Below, in pieces: positions 1 through 11,039 of a DNA stretch of 64,000 nucleotides. The position numbers and the translations under genes were made by a program. The notes under the pieces are model-generated. The model saw only the letters and a program-made list of their open reading frames with translations. It was not told the DNA's origin and ran no database searches. Origin of the DNA: Lepturacanthus savala (taxonomy: Eukaryota > Chordata > Actinopteri > Scombriformes > Trichiuridae). Where the stretch lies: contig CM060465.1 in the NCBI GenBank assembly GCA_030544235.1, positions 35,008,488 through 35,072,487 on the forward strand, read 5' to 3'. Within the stretch, counting starts at the first letter, position 1. The number at the start of each line of letters is the position of its first letter.

Positions 1-800
1 TCAATGCTGCTTCTGCTGTCAGGAAATATTATAAAATCAATTAAAAGATCAAATAAAAGCTCCATATTCAACCAGGAGGCAGCAATGAAGACGTTAGGAG
101 ACACAATCCATTCTCAATGGTGCAGAAAAACCAGCAGCGAGTCCTTGACATTGATGCAAATCCCAAGGACTGAATTGCTGCTGACTGAGAGAGAATTAAA
201 CATACTATAAATGGGCCAGTTTGGGGCTGATGGGAGGCAAATTAAGTTGGAATCTATGATCTGGCAACAAGGGAGAAAGGAGGGAAAAAAAAAGAATACA
301 AAAAAAAAGAGAATGAATTAGTCTCGCCTCCATCCGAGTTAAGGGAATAGAAGTGACCCTGTTCTACTGTTGCACTTAAGTCGCTCTGCATTCGCGTCGA
401 TAATCGCTCGGCGTGTAAATATGAAATATGAATGTTGGCGCTGGTGGAGTCTCTGCTGTAAATAGAGATGAGCTCTGGCTTCGTTCCGGTTCTTCCTCCT
501 GTAACGCGGGATGTGACAGATGGTGGAAGGAAGTGTTAAAACAGACCACATAAGGCCTGGAGACACTGGGCCTCTGTCTCCTTTCACTCTGTCTGTCTGT
601 GTCTAACTCGGCCGAACTTCATAACCTACATTCGACTCAAACTCTGCTTCTCTCTTTTTTTTGTTTTTACCTTTACCTGATTTCCTTCTACAAATACTTT
701 CCCTCTAATGATCTTGAACTCGTTTTCTAGCTGCATGGCTCCAGGCAGCGATGGTCTGTTTATCGGTTTGTCCTCCACTTCAACACAGAATTAAATATAA
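1..800. other. No recognised feature (left edge)
   Basis: I see no gene, known repeat or RNA in this stretch. It contains an A-rich tract around 275-312 and otherwise moderate-complexity sequence. Open frames are below 85 codons and resemble no family I recognise. It could be intronic or intergenic. Confidence 0.5.
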
Positions 801-809
801 CATGTATGT

Positions 810-2690
810 ACTGTGAAGGGGTTCCTCAGGGCTCCATTCTGAGGACATCAAACTTGTCACTAAGCATAGAAAGCTGCAAAGGACATCCCAGCTGAGTTTT
901 GGATTCTATTTTTACTAGATCATTGGAAAAATCCCTAAAATGGTGTTTAACATCCAAAAACCTTCACTTACAATTAAAATATCACAACATTTATTAATTA
1001 TGTTTCTAAAGGGGTTCCTCAAGGCTCCATTCTGGGGTCTATTTGTTTTATTTTTGACATCCAACATTTCAAAAAGCGTTTGGGATTTAAAATCCAAAAT
1101 CCTTCACTTACACTAGGTATTTTGTATCAAAAGGGGTTCCTCAGGGCTCAATTCCAGTGCCTATTTTATTTACTTTAATAATGATTTTGATGTTACAAAC
1201 CACATAATTCACCTTTATGTGGATGATGTGTCTCAGCTTTTCATACAACTAGAAGAACCATTAACGTCTTTACTCATGTATTGTACATTTTAAAGTGTAA
1301 GTGAACGGTTGTAAACCTTGATATCAACGCATTCAACATTAAACACATCACAAACCGTATGGATCATTGGAAAAAATCCCTAAAATGGTGTTTAACATCC
1401 AAAAACCTTCACTTACAATTAAAATATCACAACATTTATTAATTATGTTTCTAAAGGGGTTTCTCAAGGCTCCATTCTGGGGTCTATTTGATTTTTTTTT
1501 GACATCCAACATTTCAAAAAGCGTTTGGGATTTAAAATCCAAACTCCTTCACTTACACTTGTATCAAAAGGGGTTCCTCAGGGCTCAATTCCAGTGCCTA
1601 TTTTATTTACTTTAAAAATGATTTTGATGTTACAAACCACATAATTCATCTTTATTCATCTTTACGTGTTTACTGTTTATGTTTACGCATGTATTGTACA
1701 TTTTAAAGTGTAAGTGAACGGTTGTAAACCTTGATATCAACGCATTCGACATCAAACACATCACAAACTGTATAGAAGCTGCAGAGAAGAAAAACATCGG
1801 TGTCTGAATTTTGATTCTATTTTACTAGATCATTGGAAAACAAATCCCTAAAATGGAGTTTAACATCCAAAAACCTTCACTTGCAATTAAAATATCACAA
1901 CATTTATTAAAAATTTATTATTTATTTATTAAAAACATTTAGGATTTAACATCCAAAAACCTTCACTTACACTTTTTGCAGCTAAAGGGGTTCCCCAGGG
2001 CTCAATTCTAGGTCCTATTTTATGTACACACTTCATACAACTAGAAGAACCAACAACCTTTACCTATCAACATATCACACATATTAAAGTGTAAGTGAAT
2101 GTTTGTAAATCTCAATGTCGGTTTTATTTTTACTAGTTCATTAGAGAAAATCCTTCAAATAGGATTTAAGATCTAAAAACCTTCACTTAAGCGTTAACAA
2201 TCATATGTATTGCAGATATGTTGTATCTAAAGGGGTTCCTCAGGGCTCCATTCTGGGGCCTATTCTATTTATTTTATAAATGATTTCAGGGCAGATGTTA
2301 CAAACCACATCATTTATCTTTATGTGGATTATGCATCTCTACTAGATGAACGCAAATAAGTGAAGGGTATTAAATAGTAATGTCACAAATGTACAGAAGC
2401 TACAGAGATGATTCCAACACATGATTTTTGAGCTGATTTCTGAGTTTTTTGGTTCTATTTTTACTAAACCACCCTATAGATCCCCAAAATAGGGTTTAAC
2501 ATCCAAAATTCTTCACTTACACTTTAAATATAACATGTATTATAGGGATTTTGTATCTAAAGGGGTTCCTCAGGGCTCCATTCTGGAGCCTGTTTCATTT
2601 TATTTATAAATGCTTTCTGTGCAGATGTTATAAACAGCATTATTCACCTTTATCAACCAATTTATTGTACATGTTAAGGCCAGTACTCAC
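810..2690 (+). mobile_element. Cluster of LINE reverse-transcriptase fragments (8 pieces)
   Basis: Eight short segments carry the non-LTR retrotransposon RT signature: they translate to GVPQGSILGP or close variants, beginning near 814, 1008, 1129, 1453, 1566, 1984, 2228 and 2558. After several of them, 60-110 bases downstream, a degenerate active-site box follows. For example the sequence near 1200-1230 reads NHIIHLYVDDV, and that near 2305-2340 reads NHIIYLYVDYAS in another frame. Between the pieces lie repeated linkers containing AACATCCAAAAACCTTCACT. None is open beyond a few dozen codons, and stops and frameshifts separate the motifs, so all are dead. The motif is general to LINE clades and I cannot assign the clade. 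The oddity is that only this small part of the RT is present, many times over. Confidence 0.75.
915..1790 (+). repeat. Tandem duplication of about 440 bp within the RT-fragment cluster
   Basis: The segment from about 920 to 1350 is repeated from about 1363 to 1790. Both copies carry CATTGGAAAAA, then CTAAAATGGTGTTTAACATC, two GVPQGS pieces, and the ending TTGTAAACCTTGATATCAAC. The two RT pieces of copy one (1008, 1129) correspond to those of copy two (1453, 1566), with offsets of 437-445 bp. Copy two lacks part of the YVDD segment. This is a recent local duplication, which explains the paired 60-64 codon open frames on the minus strand. Those are not genes. Confidence 0.8.
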
Positions 2691-3390
2691 TAAAGTACTA
2701 TGGAGTTAAACTATAGAGTGATTTCATTTATTTCTCTATATATAAAAAGTATTTTGTGGTAAAAAAAGACGATTTTGTGAATCATCTAGGTCTTGTTTTT
2801 CAAGCTTTTGATGATACTTTATTCATTGCAGCTTGATTAATTGGTGTATTATTTATAATGAATGTATTATTCTATTTTATAATTATTTATTTAATTTCCC
2901 TATATTGAGTTTTAGGCATATAGAAGATCTGCATATGTATTTAAATGTTTAAATTGTTATACACTGTATATGTATTCTGCACATGTTTTATATGTATTTA
3001 CCTGGTTTTTCTGACCTTTTCTTTCACATGTGCAAATAATAAAGACTAAACAACAGATTTCTGTCTTTTCATGATCTTAAAATCCTTTTTTTTTTTAACT
3101 CTCGTTCCTTCAAACTCTCCGTTTCTGTTTTAATTTCCCACATCAAACCTTTCCTTTGTTTCCTCGCTGACAGTGGACGCACTAATTATTTACATAATAT
3201 TCAAAGGGGAGATGATCTTTACAAACAGAGGAATAAAGAACGTTACTGTGGATAAAACACATCTGTATGAAGAAGAAGGAAGACACAACCAGTCCAGTCA
3301 GAGGCCGAGAGTCTCCAGAGAGAAACTGGAGACGATTTGAGACTCGATTATCAAACACAGACTCTATTCAGATGGAGAACAGGCCACGTT
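2690..3390. other. AT-rich stretch, no recognised gene
   Basis: This is AT-rich sequence. The segment ending near 3050 (CATGTGCAAATAATAAAGAC) has the look of a transcript 3' end or LINE tail with an AATAAA signal. That would fit the RT fragments upstream, but the link is inference. Nothing else is recognisable. Confidence 0.4.
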
Positions 3391-3396
3391 AGGCCA

Positions 3397-3446
3397 CGGG
3401 TGCCAAACACGAGGCCCGCGGCCCGAGTCTGGCCGTTTCATGTGAC
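3397..3446 (+). mobile_element. hAT-like terminal fragment
   Basis: The sequence GGGTGCCAAACACGAGGCCC followed by GCGGCCCGAG resembles the termini of vertebrate hAT non-autonomous elements (general form GGGTGTCCAAAC, then GGCCCGCGGGCC). Only one end is seen. It may be a degenerate solo terminus. Confidence 0.45.
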
Positions 3447-3539
3447 TCGTTTATTTGGATTCCTTGGTGTTAATATAACAAAGATATATGACAACAATTA
3501 CTTTATCTTGGTTTTTCAAAAGAAGCCGTGATAGAAAAT

Positions 3540-3660
3540 CTACGTTTTTACAGCTAGGTGTGAAAAGGGGGGCTTTTATTTTGAAGGGCATACCATTTAT
3601 GAGGTCACATGACCAGGATATCCTGTTTGCTAGTCCCTTTTAGTCATGGAGCGTTTTCAG
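3540..3660 (+). repeat. Dispersed repeat, CTTTTATTTTGAAGG family
   Basis: The block reads TTTACAGCTAGGTGTGAAAA, then GGCTTTTATTTTGAAGGGCA, a TATGAGGTCACATGACCAGG segment and ATATCCTGT. The same order occurs inverted at 9397-9475, in part at 8877-8935, and as the seed of the 79-bp array at 5.4 kb. It is a dispersed repeat whose class I cannot name. Confidence 0.6.
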
Positions 3661-3824
3661 TAAATAAAAAAGTGACCTCACTGTCTGGGGGAAGTAAACT
3701 TCATTTTTATATTTATTTAGATTTTGTTAACTATTTTTTTTAGAATATGCTAAAATATGCAAATATGGAAAATTCCTTGTTTATACAACCTAATGGAGTC
3801 CCATTGACTTACATAAGCATGTTG

Positions 3825-3826
<2 letters not shown>

Positions 3827-3904
<78 letters not shown>

Positions 3905-4103
3905 CATGTTGTTGCTTATATATATATATATATATATATATAAGCATGTTATATATATATATATATATATATATAAGCAACATGCGCATATATATATATA
4001 TATACATACATATACAGTATATATAATATATATAATATAAGCATGTTGCTAATGTTGTTATATATATATATATATATATACATATATATACATATATATA
4101 TAA
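3827..4103. repeat. Compound (TA)n microsatellite with AAGCATGTTG spacers
   Basis: Runs of alternating TA (3827-3902, 3917-3942, about 3950-3976, 3986-4004 and 4059-4103) are separated by short spacers containing AAGCATGTTG. It is self-complementary and could extrude as a cruciform. Open frames of alternating Ile-Tyr through it are an artefact of the repeat. Confidence 0.9.
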
Positions 4104-4217
4104 TATCTGAAGTAAAAATACTCATATAGAGTATGTATTTGTATGTATTTACTTACTTTAATAGGTTTAATTGAGTTAAATTAGCTCATTTAAGGATGAG
4201 CAGTACATTTTAGAATC

Positions 4218-4219
<2 letters not shown>

Positions 4220-4289
<70 letters not shown>
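4220..4289. repeat. (AT)n microsatellite
   Basis: About 70 bp of uninterrupted alternating AT. Confidence 0.95.
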
Positions 4290-4294
<5 letters not shown>

Positions 4295-5360
4295 TAAAAA
4301 CATGTATTTTCATGCTTTCAGGCCTCTTGGATGAATTTATTCCTAAGATATTTTCAGGTTTGTGTCAGAATTTGCAGTAAAACGTCCTTTAACTCTTCTT
4401 CTATGTATTTAAATGATAGTTACAGAGAAACCATAACACTGATGAGGCGCGGGAACAAAACATCCAAACTGTTTTACACTCTGTGAATGTGATACTCTGG
4501 TCTTTTAGGATCCTGTTGCATCCAGATGTGTTTTATTATTTTATTCTGCAGTATTTAGTTTGTTCTTTTATGTAAACAGTCACATCCTGTCATTACATAA
4601 AGTCCCAGAAGAAGCTGAAGCTCTGATAATTGTCATTTTCACAGCTGCAGACATGTTAAAGTGGGGCAGATAACATATTGTTTCCTGGAGGCAACAAAAG
4701 CAGCACAGCGTGATCCTATTTACCCACAATCCCCGGAGCCTCATAACGTTTATAAACCTAAAAATGATTATTATTTCATTATTAATCTGAGGCGTCAGTC
4801 AGTTTAACCTCAGACTAATGCAGCTGTCACTGAGAATTATCGCGTGAAACAGCAGAAACACATGTTAAATTACACCTGAGTAATAATCTGATTCACTTTT
4901 AATGATATTAAACAATAAAACTTAAATCATTCGTGTCATTAAAGTGTCGAAAAACGTCTCAATCTGTGTTTAAATCTATTTCTCAGTCATTAAAAAGTTC
5001 AAGATAATTTCTCTCTGGACAAAGAAAATTCTAATTTAACATTCTTCAAATACGTGCTTTTATTTTGAAAGTGAAGTGGGAACATACTTGCCAATAACTG
5101 TATTAATGAGAATAAATAATGTTTTGTTGTAACGCAGCTATTTATTAATTAACACTCTTTAAATATGTGCTTTTATTTTGAAAGTGAGGTAAATGGGATC
5201 TATTAATACATATTTACTGCACATCTTGTGGATGAAATATTGATTATAGATTATTTTCTTGTATTTCTTCATTGATTCTGATGATTTTCTGTTGAAATAT
5301 AGTTTTCAATCTTCTTTTATTGATATTTATTAATTCAATAATTTATTCTTAAATGTGGTT
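4290..5360. other. Non-repetitive AT-rich stretch, no recognised gene
   Basis: I see no gene. Short copies of the motif GTGCTTTTATTTTGAAAGTG occur near 5056 and 5167, linking this stretch loosely to the dispersed repeat at 3540. The rest is unremarkable. Confidence 0.4.
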
Positions 5361-5760
5361 GTTCACATTTTATTTTGAAGGACATACTATTTATAAGGTC
5401 ACATGACTAGTCACAGACTGTATTCTATTATTATAGTTGTGGACCATGCAGCATGCTTTTATTTTGAAGGACATACCATTTATAACTAGTTACAGACTAT
5501 ATTCTATTATTATAGTTGCGGACTTTGCAGCATGCTTTTATTTTGAAGGACATACCATTCATAACTAGTCACAGACAATATTATATTATTATAGTTGTGG
5601 ACTATGCAGCATGCTTTTATTTTGAAGGACATAACATTTATTACTAGTCACAGACTATATTCTATTATAGTTGTGGACTATGCAGCATGCTTTTACTTTG
5701 AAGGACATACCGTTTATAACTTGTCAGACTATATTCTATTATTATAGCTGAGTTTTTTAC
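5361..5760 (+). repeat. Tandem array, unit about 79 bp
   Basis: GCATGCTTTTATTTTGAAGG recurs at about 5451, 5530, 5609 and 5685 (spacing 79, 79, 76). Each is followed by ACATACCATTTATAACTAGT, a CACAGACTATATTCTATTAT segment and a GTGGACTATGCA segment. A first, more diverged copy near 5370 still has the TAAGGTCACATGAC of the dispersed repeat at 3540. The array therefore appears to have grown from one copy of that element. Confidence 0.85.
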
Positions 5761-6910
5761 TTGATATAATATTTCCAAATATTTTACTCATCTGCCCAAT
5801 AAATTAAGTTGTACATGTATTTTTTCTTAATGACCTTTAATTGAGTTAAATTACCTTCATATTAATGCAGAAAGATGCATTTTTAGCTTTTTTAAGGTCA
5901 CAGCTTTGAAATCAATCACATCTGTCTCATATATTATATTCAAGATATAAGATATTCATAAAAAAGGATGAAAAATCCCAAGTGGTCAATAATAAATACA
6001 CAACGAGGCGTTCAGGGACAGTCGGTTATAAAAAGATATAGAGAAGAAAAGGCATAAATTAGTCATTGGGCCTTAAATCATGGTCCTCATCCATCAGGAC
6101 CTGCAGCTGCTCTCTGGACTCGAACTAACGGCCAAACTCAGCTTTCCTCCGATTCTTTAACTGTTTCCACGATGATTAATGTGCTGCAGAAATCCAGAAA
6201 TAGCAGCGGAGCGGAGAACGCTGACCTCCAGATGGATTTCTATCAGTAACGAGTCCTGACAGACGACGTTTCACGTCCTCAGGCTCAGATACACTAAACA
6301 CGGAGCTGAGCTGTGTTAAATGAAGGTGAAGCAGTGAAAACCACTGGATTAGTATCAATAGAACTCTATTATTAGACTCAATGCAGTCATATCCAGTAAA
6401 AAATACAAAATAAAAGTCTGTTTCAATGTAGAAATAAAAGTCTCCGTATTTAAAAGCTGAAAAGTTATTTCCTTTTTCTTGCATTTTTAAAGTTTTTAAG
6501 ATATTTTTAAACATAACTACTATATAAAGTAGTTTTTTTTTAATTTTTTTTATTATTATATTAATGCAACTATTTCTAATATAAACACTTTTCAAATATG
6601 TACTTTTATTTTGAAAGTAAAATAAATGGGTAGAAAAGAAAAGGCAAAAAATAAATAAATATACAATATTTAAGAAAATAAATGATTTATTATTATTTAT
6701 TCTAGTCTATTTTAGTCTATTTTTATAAGACATGACTGCATTTAGCTGCATATTTACACTTTTATCCATTTCATGAAATAAGAAAATAAATTAAATACTG
6801 ATAACTGTTGTTTCCCCACAATTAGGAACCACTACTAAAAAGTCTGATGTTTTATAACAGCACATCAGGAAGCTGTTTATTCATTGGCTCAAACATCATT
6901 TAGTATTTGA
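5761..6910. other. AT-rich stretch, no recognised gene
   Basis: A 139-codon minus-strand open frame (6176-6595) is made of Lys/Ile/Phe-rich AT sequence on its N-terminal side, shows no domain and no splice context, and is probably chance. Nothing else stands out. Confidence 0.4.
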
Positions 6911-6912
6911 TA

Positions 6913-6968
6913 TAATAATAATAATAATAATAATAGTAATAATAGTAATAATAGTAATAATAATAGTG
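6913..6968. repeat. (AAT)n microsatellite
   Basis: TAA triplets are interrupted by TAG triplets. Confidence 0.9.
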
Positions 6969-7084
6969 TTACCTCCATAGAAGTCAGCTACCTCCCCGTA
7001 CATCGATGCATCTGGAACAGTTAACACAGGAAATCATGTCAGTTTATTTCATTAATGACATTAAACACCTGATTCTAAACATTA

Positions 7085-7345
7085 AAGTGTTTGTAGATGC
7101 AGAAACAGCTTCCTGGTTTATGAGACGCGTCTCTGCAGCCGCCATCTTGGTCAGGGGTTCAGTCCTGTATGTTCCAGTAGTAGAAAATATCACTTTTGTG
7201 CCACTTTTTTCAATTGTAATAAACCAAAAATGCTTCTAAATTGATTCAAAATCATGATTATTGTTATAATTGTGGAAAAACCTCCTGATTTAAAACATCC
7301 ATCCATTAAGAGGCGCTGTTTCCCCTGACACAATATGGCCGACGT
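7085..7345 (+). repeat. Dispersed repeat X, copy 1
   Basis: The order is: AGATGCAGAAACAGCTTCCT, a GACGCGTCTCTGCAGCCGCC segment, GTTCCAGTAGTAGAAAATAT, TGTGCCACTTTTTTCAATTG, a GTGGAAAAACCTCCTGATT segment, GGCGCTGTTTCCCCTGACAC and AATATGGCCGACGTGTCAC. Copy 2 follows directly and an inverted, more diverged copy lies at 12573. The CATCTTGG and ATGGCCGAC strings resemble gene-start or 5' UTR sequence, but the whole unit is repetitive and has no conserved frame. Its class is unknown. Confidence 0.7.
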
Positions 7346-7454
7346 GTCACACGTTTACAGAGTTGTCTGGTTTATTTTAATTCCTTTTTTACATTATATT
7401 GCTCCACAGTTGTTTCTAATGTATTTGGTATTTTTTGTGTGTAAAAATGACACT

Positions 7455-7705
7455 TTTTGTAGATGCAGACACAGCTTCCTGGTTTATGAGACGCGTCTCT
7501 GCAGCCGCCATCTTGGTCAGGGGTTCAGGCCTGTTCCAATATTACAAAATATCACTTTTGTGCCACTTTTTTCAATTGTAATAGACCAGAATGCTTCTAA
7601 ATTGATTGAAAATCATGAATTGTGGAAAAACCTCCTGATTCAAACATCCATCCATAATGAGGCGCTGTTTCCCCTGACACAATATGGCCGACGTGTCACG
7701 TGTTG
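7455..7705 (+). repeat. Dispersed repeat X, copy 2
   Basis: This copy has the same order of segments as at 7085, with small indels; it lacks the ATTATTGTTATA piece before GTGGAAAAACC. It ends with the same AATATGGCCGACGTGTCAC, after which the flank diverges. A 153-codon plus-strand frame (7335-7796) crosses both the copy and its flank and is an accident of the repeat. Confidence 0.75.
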
Positions 7706-7709
7706 TGAC

Positions 7710-8300
<591 letters not shown>

Positions 8301-8350
8301 CTACATTTTGTATGTATGAAAAGTGCTTTATAAATAAAGATTGATTGAAT
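8301..8350 (+). mobile_element. Possible LINE/SINE 3' tail
   Basis: TGTATGAAAAGTGCTTTATA followed by AATAAAGATTGATTGAA matches the general form of the 3' tail seen on many fish LINE and SINE copies (AAGTGCTATATAAATAAA plus GATTGATTG). No RT body lies upstream, so it is a severely 5'-truncated copy or a SINE remnant. Confidence 0.5.
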
Positions 8351-8479
8351 ATATACATTGTATTGATGTAGACAACATTTTGCTTTTTATTTATCTATTA
8401 TTGAGGCCATTTTAATTAATAAAAACATTATTTATATATGTGTTTTTACTGTTTTATGCAATGGAGGGTAATAGGGCTG

Positions 8480-8481
<2 letters not shown>

Positions 8482-8541
<60 letters not shown>
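8482..8541. repeat. (AT)n microsatellite
   Basis: About 60 bp of perfect alternating AT. Confidence 0.95.
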
Positions 8542-8546
<5 letters not shown>

Positions 8547-8876
8547 CAAGGGAGAACATGGTTAAAAATCAAAGGCGCTGCCTTCACTTGACTCTTTTTA
8601 TCTTTGGAGGATCCAGTTGTCAAAGATTTATTTGCTGCTAATGAGCTTCAGTTCAGGTACGAACGTTATAAAACATGAAGAGCAGCTGCAGCTTCAGAAT
8701 AAAATACCTCAAATCAATAAAATAAAAAACTTTGATGCACGAGGAGAAAAAGAAAGACGCTAACGAGCTGATGAGTGTAGAAATGACATGAATGTAAAGA
8801 TGGTGAGAGTTGAAATAAAATATGAGATTAAAAATAGATTCACATGATAAAAAGTACATTCAGGTATACATAAATT

Positions 8877-8935
8877 GTATGTCCTTCAAAATAAAAGCAC
8901 CCTTTTCACACCTAACTGTAAAAACATAGAATAAA
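8877..8935 (-). repeat. Dispersed repeat, CTTTTATTTTGAAGG family, partial inverted copy
   Basis: The reverse complement reads GTTTTTACAGTTAGGTGTGA, AAAGGGTGCTTTTATTTTGA and AGGACATA, matching 3540-3600 on the plus strand. Confidence 0.6.
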
Positions 8936-8939
8936 TGAA

Positions 8940-9220
8940 TTAATAATGATTCACTACATAAATAGATGTTAAAATTCCATTTAATTAATTCATAAAATTA
9001 ATTTATTTACATATTATTTCACATTTAGTTGATTTTCATTTTATTAATTAATGTATTATTTTTTTTATTTATTTAATTCACCCATTCATTTTCACCTCAA
9101 TATATAAAATGGAAATACATTTTAATTAAATAAATTATTAAATTAATCCTTAATTATGGCAGTCCTCTATATCCTGTCATTGTGGAATTATAGTGAAAAT
9201 AAATTATTATTCTTTTTTTC
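8940..9220. other. Very AT-rich low-complexity stretch
   Basis: ATTAATTA-type sequence with no gene or defined repeat unit. Confidence 0.5.
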
Positions 9221-9286
9221 TGGGGACCCACAGGGACGTCTTCTAGGACCCCTTAAGGTCCCCGGACCCCACTTTGAGAACCACTG
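9221..9286 (-). mobile_element. hAT-type terminus
   Basis: Read on the minus strand it begins CAGTGGTTCTCAAAGTGGGG and continues with TCCGGGGACC. That is the typical outer end of hAT (Charlie-like) non-autonomous elements in vertebrates. The opposite terminus was not found nearby, so this is a solo end or a truncated copy. Confidence 0.7.
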
Positions 9287-9396
9287 CCTGAGGAATTTCC
9301 CATATTTTGCATATTAGAAATAAACTTAACATCAAAATTAAATAAAATGTGGGAAAAAAATGACGTTCACATGTCAAATGTCTATGAGCTGACAGG

Positions 9397-9475
9397 ATAT
9401 CCTGGTCATGTGACCTCATCCTTCAAAATAAAAGCCCCGTTTTCACACCTAACTGCCAAAAAACATAGGTTTATG
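9397..9475 (-). repeat. Dispersed repeat, CTTTTATTTTGAAGG family, inverted copy
   Basis: On the plus strand it reads GACAGGATATCCTGGTCATG, then TGACCTCATCC, TTCAAAATAAAAGCCCCGTT and TTCACACCTAACTG. This is the reverse complement of the element at 3540-3640, lacking the ACCATTTA piece. Confidence 0.65.
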
Positions 9476-9559
9476 TGAGATAAAAATAAGATAAAGTGAT
9501 GCGACAGAGGGTTAAAAAGGCTCCGAGGGTGAAATGATCGTTTCATCGTCTGACCTGCG

Positions 9560-9625
9560 ATGGAGAGCGGGAGCAGCAGGAGGTGCAGGAGGAGGTGCAG
9601 GAGGAGGAGGAGGTGCAGCATGATG
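9560..9625 (+). repeat. Short GAGGAGGTGCAG minisatellite
   Basis: A purine-rich array of GGAGGTGCAGGA-type units, about five in number. The minus-strand frame through it is rich in Leu and His and is not a gene. Confidence 0.7.
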
Positions 9626-9699
9626 GAGGAGCTGGAGGAGTCACAGCCAGACGTTGAGCTGATGGAACATTAGCAGGACCCCCTCTCTCCTTCAGAAAG

Positions 9700-9960
9700 T
9701 ATTAAAAACACAAGGAAACACAAGAAAACACAAGAAAACACAGTCAAACGGTGGAAAAACCTTAAGATTCAAGTTTAAATCTGATTCAAATAGAGAAAAA
9801 TCTGAATAAATGTGAAATAAAATGAAAGATTTGCATATTTGACCAAGGAAAAAGACTTAATTTGAAGTTGTGATGTCATAAATAACACACACATATATAT
9901 ATATATATATACTGAATATAGTTTCACAGCTTCTCTCTGCAGCTTTAGAAATTAACAGGT
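9700..9960. other. No recognised gene; short tandem AAACACAAG and (TA)n
   Basis: Four short ACACAAGAAA-type units lie at 9707-9742 and a 25-bp TA run near 9893-9911. Nothing else is seen. Confidence 0.5.
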
Positions 9961-9964
9961 TGCC

Positions 9965-10030
9965 TCATTAATATTAATGAGCCTCTGCTCTGATTGGCCG
10001 ATTTAAAATGCAACGAAAAGCACTGGACAA
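9965..10030 (+). repeat. Possible dispersed fish repeat fragment
   Basis: CTCATTAATATTAATGAGCC (a perfect palindrome core) followed by TCTGCTCTGATTGGCC resembles a piece seen in dispersed fish repeats. The class is uncertain. Confidence 0.3.
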
Positions 10031-10790
10031 TGTTGGAAAATAAATTAATTATAATATTTTCAATAGTTTTATAAATTAAATAAATTGAAAAAGACATAAA
10101 ATAAAATAAAATAAATTATTAAATTATTATTATATAAATTATATTAATATTATTGAAATTACAATTGTAATGTTTCATGATATAAAAAATTATGTTATTT
10201 AATTTACATCAAAACACACACACACACACACACATATATATACAGAATCTGTGTAACCATGACGACAATAATTCATTTTATATGGAATCAGATTTTGGTC
10301 AATTTAATTTAAATTAATTTATGTAATTTAACATTTTCTTAAAACTAGATCAACTTGAAACTAATTAAAATTATTATTATATAATATTATTAAATTATAT
10401 TTTTTATTTAATTTCTTCTTTATATATATTTTGTATTCCATTTAATGCTTATATTTTATTTTTATACATGGGTTTGGATAGTTTTTATTTTTAGAATTTT
10501 TAAAACTCTTGATATATTTAATGATTAATTATATTTATTAGAATATATGTTATTTTAATTCATGCTTATTTTTGTAAATTGGATCAAGGGATGAATAAAG
10601 TATTTTCTAATTATTTATTTAAATCAGGATAAAAGACATCCACCTTCATATAAAGCTGTATATGAAGCTACAGGAGGCTCCATCCTGGATGTAGAGGTTT
10701 CCAGGAGGTGATAACGGCTCCAGCAGCAGAGAAGTGGACTGATTACAGTCGTTCTGTTTGCTGTCAGCCTCTGGGCTGCAGCTGGTTGAC
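10031..10790. other. AT-rich stretch with a (CA)n tract; no recognised gene
   Basis: A CA/TA dinucleotide tract lies at 10214-10242 and the rest to 10620 is ATTTAATT-type sequence. The GC rises after 10620 without a recognisable exon. Confidence 0.5.
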
Positions 10791-10800
10791 GGCTTCCTGC

Positions 10801-10864
10801 TGGATGATTGACAGCTGGATGATTGACAGCTGGATGATTGACAGCTGGATGATTGACAGCTGGA
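10801..10864 (+). repeat. 15-bp minisatellite TGGATGATTGACAGC x4
   Basis: Four perfect copies of TGGATGATTGACAGC are followed by the start of a fifth. Because 15 is a multiple of three, both strands stay open through it (SWMID and AVNHP peptides), which is why longer frames span this site. No gene is supported. Confidence 0.95.
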
Positions 10865-11039
10865 CGCACGCCAGCGGAGAAACTCAGAGTCGACCTGCTG
10901 CTCACTTCCTGCCCCGAGATGTTACAACAGAAATAACGACTGGAGAACAGCGACTTTAACCCCAGAAACATGAAATATACCAATAAACGGGTAAAGAAAC
11001 AGAAACGAGTGTTAATGATGTTATTAACAGTGATGTGCA

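Noticed and set aside
3747..4040. Ile-Tyr alternating frames on both strands
   Set aside because: They are produced by the (TA)n microsatellite.
9406..9621. Minus-strand Leu/His-rich frame beginning MLHLLLLLHLLL, like a signal peptide
   Set aside because: It is the translation of the GAGGAGGTGCAG minisatellite and the inverted dispersed repeat.
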